Assembly: GCF_032854445.1 (NCBI RefSeq)
Contig: NC_088300.1
Location: forward strand, 40,826,458-40,890,457
DNA from: Liolophura sinensis
Lineage: Eukaryota; Mollusca; Polyplacophora; Chitonida; Chitonidae
Direction of reading: 5' to 3'
DNA length: 64,000 nt
In this document: positions 26,401 to 41,400 of the stretch, one piece after another
How the letters are laid out: every line of letters begins with the position of its first letter
How positions within the stretch are numbered: the stretch's first letter is position 1
Notes under the pieces: generated by a model
Seen by the model: only the letters and a program-made list of their open reading frames with translations
What the model was told of the DNA's origin: nothing
The model's database searches: none
Program-made: the position numbers and the translations under genes

Positions 26401-29400
26401 CATATAAGGTAGGGCAAATAGTACACAATTAAATTTCCACAATCTCAAGCCACGTGTTCATGAAACTGGGCGCAGTTTCACATAAGCAGGTCTTGACTTC
26501 AGTAAAAGTTGAAATGAGCCTTTTAAAAATAAAAAGACATAATAAGTGTTTTGTTAGACAAATGTACGATAATTTGAACTTATGGGACATAAGCGTCACA
26601 GGCAAGAAACCTGACTATATCATTACCACGAGAGCTGCGACTTCTCACCGTGTGTGTAGAATAGCCAGTGGTTTGTCCCTGGGCAACACCTCATAGCCAC
26701 TGTTGGATGGGTTACCAGGCTGAGGGTGGAGGCCAGACTGTACTAATAGACCTGTGATTGCACGCACAGCTAAAACCATGGACTGAGTCCCTCTCCACAT
26801 CTTCCTTCAGAACACAAAAAAGGGCAAACTACTAGTATATTATTTTAACTAACAATTTAAATAATTCTTTTAAAATTATCACGATAATAAGTACCTCAAA
26901 TACTCTTCATATCTAGACACCTGAAATGTGCTTCACCCTTGGATCTACATTTGGATACTTCAAATAACACTATTTATTTATTTGATTATTGTTTTGCGCA
27001 GTACTTAAGAATATTTCACTTATACGACAGCGGCCAGCATTACAGTGGGAGGAAACCGATTGCTGGTAGACCTTCTCACGTGTGGACGGAGAGGAAGCCA
27101 GCATGAGATGGACTTGAACTCACAGCGACTGCATTGGTGAGAGGCTCCTGGGCCATTACGCTGCGCAAGCGCGCTAACCAACTGGGCCATGGAGCACCTA
27201 ATAAATGCTTTATATTTGCATACCTGAAATATATTTCATATTCAGGTGCGAGGACCTTAAATATGCTTAAATGTATAAATAACCTTAAATACATCAGGTT
27301 TCCTGCAATGCACTTCATGCTTAAATACCTGTTAATATACATATTCTCATCACACTTCAGAGATAATTCTATGCCTGTGATTGCTCAATCTGCCTTGGAT
27401 AAGATAAGGTATTCGTTGACGAGGGGAGGATATTTTTTCTGTATACCTTGTCAGGAAGGCAGGTCTACCAACCGAGCCAAGGATGCACGTACGTGCAGAT
27501 AGCAATGCTGGTCAACGATGTACGAGTCGACACCTTTTCTTGCTTTCATTTTCTAAACAGTTCTAATGATTCAGCAGCTAACAACAACAGCACGTGGGGA
27601 AAAAATTCTCATAAGACCTTTTTCAGATGATTAAACCCTTGAAAAATGAATCGAAAATGAAATAACTACATTATAACTCACTTAGGCAAGTATTTTTCTC
27701 TCAGCTCAACAAAGGTCCCCAGCTGGGCTTCATGTTTTTTCTTCTCATCATAAATTCAAGAACAATTGTCCAATATGCCCTTCATTGTGATCAATATTTT
27801 GACACCAGGAATTTGCTTCATATTTCATTTTGTATCTGAATGACTGAAATATGGTACCTGAAATACACTATATTTTCGGTTGCCTTCTGGACATACCTCA
27901 GGAGCTATGCGGTGGTCCTGCTCAGGAGCCAGTGGGGTGAGGACACCCAGTAAGGCCATCCAGGTCTCCTCAAACTGCTGTCGGCTGATCCAGCCTAAAA
28001 CACACAAGCAATACATCCTAACAGACAGACACAAAGCCTTGTCACTTCAAGTACGTGTACTTCAAGAATAACTACATGTACCAAAAACAGATAGGGGGTA
28101 ATTAATCTCACAGATATATTTCTGTGGAAGGTAAAATAAACAGAGCACGAATGCTGAAATAAACACATACTTGTCATTATGTGAATCCTTACAAAAGATT
28201 CACAGGCATGTCAAGGAAGCAAGTTAATGGACCTCAATGAAAATTAAACAAAATTACATGCACAGAGAAAGAAATAAACTGTTTTACATTCAGTTTGATG
28301 ATTGGCACATGAATTATGGCAAATAAACCTAAAATTCTGCCCAAAAAAAGGGAATTTTTAGTGGCAAGTAAATGATTTCATCTGATCTTCAAAACAAATC
28401 TCCAAACAACCTCTAAGGTTGAAAGAACTCTTTGAATCCGGTCAAATGCACAACTTTTAATCATGATGTACCTATAGATAGAGCTCTGAAGATGAACTCC
28501 CTGAGAACTTCTTTGTCTTGGATGTACTCCAGGGGGATGGGAGGAAGGCGTGTCTTTGTTTCCCCACCAGCCACAGGCATCCAGCCCATTCTCCAGACCA
28601 GGGGTGGGGTCCGAGCGTAGGTGTTCACCACAGGTAACCGTGCCAAACCTGACAGACAGAAAGTGTGGTTTGTACACAAGCACAGAGATCAAACATCAAA
28701 ATAAATACACGTACCTTAAAAATTCATATATATATATATATAAAATTATCTAACTTTGCATACAATCTGTTTTGATTTTACCTTTTTCAAATTCCAGATT
28801 CAACATATTTTTACCTGAAACATACCACTGTAGCCAAGAAATCATGTAGCTACATGCAGAAAATCTTTGTAAAGTACATGTAGCTCTGACAGACTTGCTT
28901 TAATAGCTACCTGTAGCTAGGGTTTACCTATAACAATAACTCTGATGGGCAGACGCAGACAGTCAGGTATCCGGCCCTGTTCCCCATCTGACTGGGAGAG
29001 GCAGGTCTTCAGACAGTGCAGCAGCTCTGACGTCTCATCACAGGCACGGATGTAGTAGTATGAGTCTGACAAAATGGAACATTGGTCAGTGCAGATGTAA
29101 AAACTTAAAACCAGTATCTGTCCAGAAGAAATAGCAGAAGACTGACAAATGTGCATTTATATTCTATTCTCAACCATATTTTTCACTGTGCCACACAGTG
29201 TAAATATTTCTTGTTTTGGGATTGTTCATTTATTGTTCTCTTTACCTGTATGCATATAATTTTTATGTTTTACTTTCTAATTCTAGCCAGACATTATCCA
29301 TAACAGAGCATTTATCATGCTAAATAATTAGGCTGTTCCTGGATTATCATTGCTAAGCTGTTGTTCACCACATACTTGTAGCTTACCATCATAAGGCGGT

Positions 29401-32400
29401 GTGTGAGGCTCCTCCCCATGATCCTGATTAGGCAACACAGCTAACCTCTCTCCTGGCCGTACCACCACTGTAACACACAGATACGCAGCTGCAGTCAAAC
29501 ACTCATGTTCCCTTTGATAAAGCTCATTTCAATACACAAACTCCCATGCTTTAATACAATGTCCCAACACTGGAAGAGCTGTAACTATAGTACAATTCGG
29601 GCAGTACATGTTGGTGTTGAAAAGAAAGGAAGTTTATTTTGTATTTTCAGATGAATTACTTTCACAACACCTGTATTTAGTTTTTAAAGACGAATCAGTA
29701 TCATTACTATGATGTATGGCATAATATGTAGAGTAACAATCTAGTTTGCTGGAGGTAAAATCTACACCATGAGGTTTATGCTGACAGTAAAATCCCACAC
29801 ATATTGGAAATTGATGTCTATGGTTCACTAATTTCAAGCTTCTTCCCTGCACTAAGTGTCTAACTTAAGCTCTGATGGTGAAGCTGGTACTCACAAGCAC
29901 TGAGTATCTGGCGGATAACACCAATCACAGAGCAGCTCCAAAGGTAATGTTCTGGCTCACAGAAGACCGCCGCCAAGTGAGGGCTCTGTAAACACGCTGC
30001 CATACACTGGATGGCTGTCTCTAGCTGTTCTGTTGACGGTAGGTGATTGGTGGACAACTGCCAGTGGATCAACTGAAACAACCAATCAAATTACACATGT
30101 TCATTAGATACAATGTAAATGAAATCATCTATTTATTTATTTATTTTATTAATGTCAGATGCCGTACTCAAGAATATTTCACTCGTATGTCAACAGCCAA
30201 CATTATGCTCGGAGGAAACCAGGCAGAAGCAGGGAAAACCCCGATCATCCGCATGTTACTCGCAGACCTTCCTAAGTATGGACAGGAAGCCAGCATGAGC
30301 TGGACTTGAGCTCACACTGGTGAGAGGCTCCTGGATCATTGCGCCATGCTGGCATCCTTACCACCTCTGCCCCTCCTGACATCATAAAGGCAATTATACC
30401 AACTATTATAAAAGAAACACCTACTATCAATCTCCCTATACTCTCTCTAAAACCAAATATACCATGTATAAGTTAAATGTAATAAAAGATAAAAATTCAT
30501 TTTTTTTACAATAGACAGTATAGCCGAACTAACTTTCATCGAACCATCGTGGCCCGACAGTCAACGTATGATACCTGGACCGTACACAGACAGTGGGCTA
30601 ACAGTGAACAAATCTGCTGTTACCATCAGTGTATCATCTGGTCATCATAAGCGGATGATGGTCGGATTGTAGTGCCACAATCGGCTATGACTTAACCACA
30701 TTACCTGGTACACGTACAATTCTAGTTTGAGTTTAGAGTTATACTTCCTGTAAAAGTGTGATGAGGTCCTTCTTAATCCAATAAAGCAGCACCAGTTTAA
30801 TCTCACCAGCTTTCATGAGCAATACTATACAATATGTCTCAATGCCACGACTGTGTACTTTCTATCATGGCTGCGCTCGAATTAACGCAGTTTTGCATGT
30901 GGGAGGTCCGAAAAGTCACCTTAGTACTTTTGTCACACAGCTCCATGCACTGGGTACAGTAACTGTTAAAAATAGAACACACTGGCCTTTCGATCCTTGC
31001 CCACCAAGTCTGAATTGGGGAAGTTTTGAGGTCAATCAGGTCACACTGGTGTGTTTAACACACAGCTCATTGCATTTAATGACTGGTTGTCGAAGACAGG
31101 ACTCGGCAGACTTTTGATCCTTACTACTCATAAGAACATGAACACAACCTTGAAATTACAGCGGTCTGGAATGGAGTTATAGAAACGTCGAGTGCCCCTT
31201 TGGCATTTATTACGGCTTGGATATGATTAAAAACACACCGTCAGACGAAAGCTCATCAATTTATGGAACATGCTGAAAACTGATTGGTCAGCAGGCTAGT
31301 GCATCCACAACTGAATGACCGGTGTGCTGGACAACGGTACCTTATAACTGTAATAAACACTGATCAAGATATGGTGGCTGGAGGATCATGTTGCCATGTA
31401 GAAAACGAAACACGTTAAGCGGATGATCCGCGGACGGACAGCAGACCATATACCGACCATCTGCATACTGGCAGATGACAACGGGTGTAGGATTTAAGGT
31501 TAGAACCCAGCTGTACTGTACATGATTTTTGCTCCCATATGAGTCTCATATACTCACAGATGCACATACAGGCATTTGACAAAGACAAAAAAAAAAAAAA
31601 AAAAACATCACAAAAACCTACCTCAAGGCAAAGCAAGCAAAATCTGCAGATGTCTGATCGTGACTCCATGGGAACTGCTGGTTGCCATGGAAACTGTGAC
31701 AAGGATTGTAAATACTGAAGCACTGTGACCGCAATCTGTAAAATACTCTCTAACCAAGCCGAGTCCACGAAGAAATCCTCCAACCTAACACTGTACTGCG
31801 ATCCTTTCAGTGTAAGTTTTGGATCAAACGCCAGAGCTTGGTGTGGGGCCGGCAACATGATGACAACGTTATTGATATGTCTAAAGAGGGCCATCTGAGC
31901 GGCTTGGAATAGAACGTCAAACATGGGTTGTTGTGACTGGGTCTCGCTATCAGGGCTGGCTTCCCGCAGCTCCTGATTACGATTATACGTCACCAGTGTT
32001 CTGTACGAGCTCAGCGATATACACTCCTTCAGGATTGTCAAGTGGAATTCCTGCGAACAATATTGACAACATTTGGGTTTCAAGGACAAGCAAATACATA
32101 TATATATTTTCAACACTGATTTCATTACAACATGAATTTAACACTGGAACTGTACACAAAGAAGAGAATGGAACAATACGTTACATGAGCTGGAAACATA
32201 TCTACATTTTTCCTTTACTAGAAAATCTGTTAGATTCCGGGTGATTGTCATCATTTTACTTGTGAGAAACATCATGCTCAAAGAAAGTCAAAAGCATACT
32301 CCCGCACACACAATCTATTGTGATTCTTACTTACGTCTACAATTTTCAATCTTACCTTTGTCATTATCACAGCCAAAGTGTCGGCATACTCCAGCCGTTG

Positions 32401-35400
32401 TAATAGCCGTGCACACTCCCTTGAGTCTGGATTGGCACGGAAACACTGCTCTTTCACTATTGAGATGAACCATTCCTGGGAAAAAACAAAATTAGTAGTG
32501 GTGATGTATACATGTACATGGAGTCTGATCTTTTAATGCCATAAAAAAAGTTTTGAAATCAAAACGCATCTTCCACTTTATTCCCAAAAGCCAACCAGTT
32601 TCTCAAGCCTCACAGAATGATTCGATCATTTGATAAATGAAGAATCAGACATACACCAATAGCTTCAATGTTGATTGATTTTGGCTCAATGCTTCTGGAG
32701 ACTTTCAACAAAGTAACTGACTGTTAAATGTACAATGTCAAAATACTAACACAGGGACAAATGAGCACACAAACATGCGCAACAGTTGATTAGTTCTCAG
32801 GGCTTCTGTCAGTAAGTTTCAAATCACTGTTGCTTAAATCAAGCACTTCTGGAGATATGGCATAACTGCTACATTATCAACTAGTGAACTGGCAAACTGA
32901 AAAACGCCATCAGTTGTTTGGGCTCTTGTTATTAAAGGGGTACAGAATCAATTCTTATGGGCTAATGTAAGAGATAGGCACATCCAGGCGATGCCTAGCC
33001 TAAGCTGAAGTTTGGGTATGGCAGATTTATTCAAGTGTGATCAAGGCCACATGGTTTAACCCAGGAAACCCTTCCTCCATTGCCATTAGGCAACGATTCT
33101 GGATCTCTTAAAGTTTGTTAAAAATGTTCTTCGAGAAAACTATAAAATATAAGTGGTGGTTGTTTGCGTGAAACTTCTCAGCCACTCACCTTATTGATTG
33201 AGATGTCCCTAAGCTTGCTGGAGGTCAGGACTAGGGGGTGGGTCTTCTCTGGGGACAGTGTCAAACTGCTCTCTGGACAAAATACACTTCTCAGCTTTGT
33301 CAGTAATGACACCAGGCGGGCATGTCTGAAACATAAATTATACTCACACAAGTCCCATACAAGAATCTACATGTAACACAAAAATGTCTACATTCAGAAA
33401 CCTCAACAAAAAGCTAACTTTACACCCAAATACATTGTACACCTTATCAATGGTCGATCAGCTGACCAAAAATTTTAGGGAAATGAAGTCAGCTCTGGAA
33501 GTGGTAGTTATCATATCTTTCCAAGTAGAGCAAATCACAGAAAAGTAGAACAATTTTAAATGAACAGAAGATTGTGTCATTTTGTGAACCAGCATAAAGC
33601 CTTAGCTTACATACATGCACATGTACCCATAAAGCAAAACAGTTTCAAATAAAAATAAAAGGACATCATTCTGCAAACTTGCTTACAGCATTAGTTATAA
33701 ATTCACAAGGGTGATTTAAATTTCAAGTGCTAATTAATTTATTCACAGTGAAGACTTGCTCACTTATACATGTAGCTTGGCGGTCAGTTTTATAGGTGGA
33801 GGAAAACAGAAAAGTGGGAACGACTGACGTACATTCATATTTCCTTCATCTGACGCACAGATGCATGCATGCACACCATATTAGTGGAAGACAAATGGTC
33901 TTCAACAAATCTCAGACTTCATTGATTCTTTACCTCAGATGTCACTGTGATTTTATACAAGTGTCTTTAATCACTCAGCCATGGCCACCTCCTGATGTAT
34001 TACTTATATGTAGATCCCAATGGCTGGGTCAGATGTACTGGACTTACATGTACAACTCACCTTTTACACAACCCATGGGACTTCATAAACTGTAACAGTT
34101 TTTCTAAATCCTCCAGTGGCAGCTGGGACGTGCTGTCCTGGTGGTACAAAACAAAGTCAAAATGTTTATTTTTCTGACAATACACTTTCAAGTATTTCCT
34201 GTAACATAGGTGCACACATTTTTCCGGTAACATAGGTGTACACATTTTTCCAGTAACATAGGAATACACATTTTTCATGTAACATAAGCGTACACATTTT
34301 TCCCGTAACATAGGTGTACACATTTCCCCCGTAACATAGGTGTACACATTTCTCCTGTAACATAGGCGTACAAATTTTTCCTGTAACATACGTGTACACA
34401 GTTTTCCTGACTAATTCAACCACCTAACAAGGCCACTTACAATATTTCATAAAGTTTGATTAAATTCTTATCACAAAAACTTAGGTGCTGGAATCAATAG
34501 TATCATTTTAAGGCCTTCATATGCTTTTAAAAGTGCAATTTTAGGTGAAAAAAGCATGTACACATGTGTGATAAATCATGTTATTCAGAATTATTTTGGA
34601 AGCACATGGTAGAAATCAGATCGATTTCCAGAACACACCTCCAAGTTTTCCGCCAGCAGCATCTCCACCCTGCGACAGGCGATGGTGTGGCAGAAGCGGG
34701 CGACGGCCAAGTGGTGGGTGTTGAGGAACTTGTCTATGAGGAGGGTCAGGAGGGTTCCACTCTGGGACAGGTGGATGGCCTCCAGACACTGCAGGCTTCT
34801 CTTCATCTGGGCAGGCTGCAACAGGCCAGGACACAGGTGACGGAACAAACAGAACAGGTAATGGAACATACAGAACAGGTGACGGAACCTACAGAGCAGG
34901 TGAACAAGTGACGGAACATGAAGGACAGGGTAGAGGAAAGATGCAGAACAGTCAAGGAACACAGAACAAGTGAGGGAAGGCACAGAACAAGTGAGGGAAC
35001 ACAAAGAGCAAGGTAGGGAACACACAGAACAAGGGAAAGAACATATGGAATTGGGAAAGAACATACAGAACAGATGAGGGAACATACAGAACAGATGAGG
35101 GAACATACAGAATGGGTGAAGGAACATACAGAACAGGGATCTACCAGAATAACATGAAAGGTGTTGGTCTATGGTCAATACGCTTTCATGTTAAGGCTTC
35201 CAGGGAGAGGTCAGAAAAAGCACATGGCATAAGCTGACTGTTAATCTATCATTCACACAGAGCAAATGACCCTATACCACTCATCACACAATATGTTAAA
35301 AACCAGTATTTTCAGTAAAACTTTGAATTTTACAAACAAAAACAAATTTTGCTCAGATATTTAATCTAATGTAATGAGTTGTTCAATACTGACCCTTCAA

Positions 35401-38400
35401 ATTCACTACAGTTCATCTTCAAATTTAGCAAGTGCTTGGTTTCTCAAGTGGGGGATGAGGTAATTATAAAAGCTTTAAAACGAAAACAAAAGAGAAACTC
35501 ATGAAAAGTCTTACCTTTGTAAAGTTATCACACCGTGCATGTATAGCTTGTATAAATAACCCACTAGCCGCCGAGTTACGATGTACAGCACTGTGGCAAA
35601 ATAGAACAGAATGCTACTAAATATCATACCAGGATTTTCCCAACCATCTTCAGAAAACAGAAAAACACACATCTTAGAAAGAAAGTGCTTGAATACCAAA
35701 TGCTGAGACAACAAAGTAAGTAAAATAACTTTAGACTAAATTACAAGGCTACTGTAGTCCAATGTTTTATATATCTTACCTTATAAAATCTTGAACAGGA
35801 GGCTCATGGGATAGCTCAATCAGCTCATTCACATGGTTTATTATGACCCAAATCATGTGATCGGCATCAGTCAAATTTTCACACTGGAAATAAAAAAATT
35901 GATAAAATCACTTGAATTCAGAAGGAAACACTTTAATATATTAAATTCCTGGAGCATTTTCAGAAATGTAAGCAAGAGGTTATTATTATAGGTTATAAAC
36001 TGAATCTTCGATCTGCCATTTTCATGTATGGGTCACATTTCAGTAAATACCAGACTCACACCTGTACTATTTATTGTGTTAAGATGATTTTAAAGTTTGA
36101 TAAAGTTATGATGGGTTCCTTTGTATAAATTTTGGAAACTTCATTAGCAACTTTGAATGGTAACACGTGTGCAGATGAGGCTGATACTTTGTGAAAGGTG
36201 GAATAGCAAAATTTTGGTTGGATTTTTTGCCCAAAATCTCTGGTAAAGTCTCTTTAAATCAAGATAATAACTTCATCACAGTACAAAAGTAATCCAAGAA
36301 AAAAAACGTTTCTTGAAAATAACTAATACCAACAATCCTGAGTTACTTTATACTCTGAAACTAGTCAGCGAAAGCTGTGCATCTCATGCAGCCTTACCAC
36401 ATAATCACAGAACAAGATGAGGCTGCCCCTTCTGATGATCTCCGAGCTGAAGCACTTGTACGGGGCAGGGTTGGGCTCTAGGTGGTTACCATTGGCAAGA
36501 CTGAAACAAATATGGTAGAAATGTTGTCACTGAACGGTGAAGTGTCCACTGTGCATGGTGTGAATATAGTCTAAACAATCATGATCACTGAACTGTTAGG
36601 TTCCCACTGTACATGGTATGATCATAGTCCAAATATTGTCACTGAACTCTTCTAGGTTTTAGGTGGTCACCATTGGCAAGACTGAAACAAACACACAGCA
36701 AATGTTATTAGTGGACGGTGACGTGTCCACTGTGCATGGTGTGAAAATAGTCCAAACATTACCTCTGAACTGTCATGAAGTATCCACTGTACACTATAAT
36801 TGTACATGTAGTCTAAATGTTGTCACTGAACAGTTAGGTGTCCATTGTACACTGTGTGATCATAGTCCTAATGTTGTCACTAAACAGTTAGGTGTCCATT
36901 GTACACTGTGTGATAATAGTCCAAATGTTATCACTAAACTGTTAGGTGTCCGTGTGATCACAGTCCAAATGTTATTTATGCTGAGCTTGGCAGTGTCAAT
37001 GTATGGACACAATGAAGGATATTACACTGACAACAACATTTTCAATATGGTTTCCACAAATTAAACTTACAAATATATTTCTTGTACAAACATCTAGGCA
37101 TATCACAGCAGTTTTGAGAAAAGGTAAAGCCATTTTAAGATCTGTGCAAGACATGTCCACGCAGACAGACTTATGGATACTCTGCTTGCCCACTGTCTTT
37201 TCTGACAAATTTTACAATATATGTATAACAATAGTTCACTTGCAAATACTATTTTATAAACAAAATAACATGCCCAGTTCAATCGGCCACCTGTTTTCCT
37301 GTCTCACCTTTGACTAGAGAGCATGTATTTTTTTGGAGTGGCCATCACAGATGCCCACCATTCCTGGTCATCGTAGTTGAGCAGTATAAGTATGTTACAC
37401 CACTGGAGCGTAAGGGTGGGGTAGTACACCCCCAGACTGCGGAAATGAGCGTTCACCTGCTGGATACTAAAGTACCCAGGTGGGGTCGCCTGGTGGATCA
37501 CACGCATTGCTGCAGTAGCCACACGACGGAAGAGCCCTGTAACATGAGGACAGTTTTCAACATATGACGTCTATATATTCTCATACACAACTGCTATATG
37601 TGTATAACCATAACTATGTTGAACATGGACTATTCTGCTATATGTGTATAACCATAACTATGTTGAACATGGACTATTCTGCTATATGTGTATATAACCA
37701 TAACTATGTTGAACACGGACTATTCTGCTATATGTGTATAACCATAACTATGTTGAACATGGACTATTCTGCTATATGTGTATATAACCATAACTATGTT
37801 GAACACGGACTATTCTGCTATATGTGTATAACCATAACTATGTTGAACATGGACTATTCTGCTATATGTGTATATAACCATAACTATGTTGAACATGGAC
37901 TATTCTGCTATATGTGTATAACCATAACTATGTTGAACATGAACTATTCTTTTACAGTATAACATAACCACACACGTGTTCACCAGGTCTATCAATATAC
38001 ATTGTAAAGAACTCATGGCCCAATGTGTTCAACTACTTGTCATTTAAGATTGAAATATACAAGATACATGTAATACCTAAATGTCATGGAGATAACTTGT
38101 GATCAAAGTTACAGTATGCCTGGCAATCTTTTCATGAAATATGGATAAACTTAAAAAAAGGTTTCTTCCAGCCCTCATCTTACACATCACTTTAGAATGA
38201 CAAGATGAAGTACAGGGATTACCTGACTGGAACATGTGTGTAAGGTAGAGGAGTAGATGGGCTAGTCCCTGACACACAGCTAGACAGTCCTTCCTGCCAG
38301 CTGATAGACTACAGCACTTATCTCTGATCACATCAGATATGGAGCCCACAACCTGCAGGATATACCTGACAAAACCAACATTCAAAGTTCTATATTAAAT

Positions 38401-41400
38401 CATTAACACCAAAGGTATTCCACTTGATTTAAATGTAACACTTTACCGTACATACACAATTAAAGTTTTGTAGGGTTAATACTAAGTCCTATGAAGAACT
38501 TGTACATGCATACATTACTTACTGATCAAAAGACACACAAAAAAAATTTTATGCAAAGAATGGGGAAGCTGATCCATCAAATAGCATAAAACAACAGTTA
38601 AAATAACAATTTTAATTACACATAATTTTTTTAAGCAATTGGAAATCTGTAACACACCAAGCTAAAACTTCTTCTGGTGGCTGATCAGAACCACTGTCAT
38701 CTATAGGAGAGTTTTCTCCCTGTCCTGTGTCAGTGAACAGGGTCACCACCAGGTGGAGCTCTTGTAACCTTGACAGGATGACCTCTTCCTTTGATTGTGA
38801 TATTAAGACTCTGAGGACAGCTAGGATCAGTCCCACCCATCTCTGAGAGTTTACTGTCTGGTTCTGGAATGGAAGAGAGCAGGAAGCTGTAGTCAGGATG
38901 ATTAACAAACACAAAGATACAATGTACTACTGTTTAGCAAAATGTATTACATATAGGTTCATAAATTTAATGCCTTGGGGAAGATTCATTTAAAACTGAG
39001 AAAAACTAAAGAAAAAAAATACAGGGGAGAAAACTCACAAGGTCCTGAGGGGAACAAAACAAGGCCTTCAATAAGCTGTCCACTGGTCTGAACACACTAG
39101 GGGCCACTGACTCAAACAGGCGGTGTAGAACATCCACAGACATCCGACAGTCCAGGTTCACCTGACACATATACAGTATTTCTTTATTTGTATTATTGAT
39201 GAACATTTTCACTTATAAATCACTCACCAAAACTTTTCCATTTGAGACCTAAAAGTGCGTTCAATATCCTGTCTATTGCTAGGAATTTTGAAAAGAAGAT
39301 CACTAGATTTCTAATATGAATTTCAAAAAAATCCCTAATTAAGATTTTAAATCACATCACTAATATTTTGGTTCTCAGTAAAAAAAAATGTTTGAATGGT
39401 TAAAGTTATTTTTAAATCTGTATGAAAACTAAGGCAAACAGGTGGCTTAGAATACCAATTTTTCTAATTTAATGAAACCAAAAGTAGTTTTAAGGCTAAA
39501 AACAACTAAAGTGAATGTATTATCCTGACCCAAGCACTTACCTGTTGCTTGGTAAGCAGAGGCAGAACAAGGTCGGTGACTTGACGAGAGAGCCTCTTCC
39601 ATTTATCCTCTCCTTCTTTGTGGTACTGGTGTAACACCACTGTCAAAAGCTCCAAGACCTGTGGGAGCAGAACACCAGAGGAAATTGCTACAGGGTCTAA
39701 ATGTTTACCCTAGCTCTTCCACACCCGACCTCTCTATTAAAGTGTAAATTAAGTTTCAAGAAAAAGATGGGTGAAGTTTGAGCTTATATGAAGGAAACCC
39801 TACGGATTTCAACACAAGCCACTATTCAAAAGCTTTGTGTAAATGAAAGTGTTCTCAAACATGACACCTTCGTCATTTTCCTCACAGCACGACTAATGTC
39901 GGTAAAACCCAAGTACATAAAGCTGTATATTTCAGTCTAGGGACAAACAGCATCAGACTGAATATCATGACTGGTAAAATAGATAGACTATCATATCTGC
40001 GTTCAACTATAAAGTATCAGCATTTCCTGACTACTCATACATGTAAGTTTTTCGGGCTTCACAGATGGAGTGATTCAGTACTAAACCTGCATTAGGTGAC
40101 ACCAATTTTATTTTGTGTTTTATAAACAACCTAACACCATAAAAATCGAAACATGGAATAAAAATAAAATCTAAACTTCACCTTTATATTATGTCTGGTC
40201 TTGCAATCACATAAATATGTCTTTAAAAGGAATAACTGCAGGGACAATCTGCATTTCCCACAAAATTAGATGATTTTTCAGTTTTATTTTTTATTCCCTA
40301 ATCTGAAATTGAAAAAATGTGCATTCTGTTCGTCAAACAAAAATATTCCTTGGTGTGGCCTGTGGCAGTGACAGGGCCAACCACCATGTCAATAGCACTT
40401 ACATGTATCTATAGCAGCAATAGTGTAATGGCTATAAATACATGTATAAAGCAAAGACATGGATGCTGAATTACCTGGTAGTAGCTGATGAGCCTAAGTA
40501 ACATAGACACAACAACTTCTCTCTGGGTGTCCAGTTCTTTGCCCCCTTCTCCTTTGTTACTACCCCTCAGTAGGAAAAGGTCATGGACAATGGGACGCAA
40601 GGCCGGAATCACTAAACCAAATGAAAAAAAAACAGAAATTGCTCGTACAGCTTTTCACTGTATTACGCTAAACACCATGTTTAAGTTCAAATAATATGAC
40701 TGCTTGGGTAAGGAGTAACATTTTACTTTGAGATCACATATAAATAATTTTGTATCTGGTCATATAAGTATTAATCCAGTCCAATAAAGCTCTGGCCTGA
40801 GAAAGCCTTCATTACCGTGAGTCGTAGCCTGCTGTCCACTGGCCATTATCCCATCACACAACTGGATTATCTTAGGCACACCAATGATGGATTTAGTGTG
40901 GAATTTCTCATAGGACAATATCACCAGAAACTGGAAGATGTGAGGAATGATCAGTTCTGACGATCTGAAATTTATAGAAATTGTCAAGGTAATTTTTAAT
41001 GTCAGAGTAAATATGCAAAACTAGACTGGTAAAATGGTCTTTTGAAATGTTTCTTTCCTTGGACATCTGTACAACTGGGCTGTAGTTCACAGTTTTAATA
41101 TTCATATGCATGTTTTGGACAAAAACGAATATATTTATTCAAAGTTGTTTATTGATAATTACATCACTAGTGGCTTAATGGGATTATCAATAAAGTATTA
41201 TATCTGTGCAACCCAAGACTAGGCAACCCACCTTATTTGTCCTTCTTCAATAAATTCAAACTGCTTTATCACAAATCCAATGAATATCTGTGAATAAAAA
41301 CAAACATTACTCATTTCAAATTTTTAACAGGTAAAGTGACACGGATTTGATATCATTTCTAGTGCTGGCATTGTAATTGTCTCAGACTGGACATAAGCAA

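Noticed and set aside
34591-35178. 195-codon minus ORF running from exon 35 into the intron repeats
   Set aside because: Only the exon 35 part is homologous to huntingtin; the rest is the 21-bp array read through its acceptor.
37564-37962. 132-codon plus-strand ORF with a 30-residue repeat
   Set aside because: By-product of the 90-bp dimer repeat in an HTT intron.
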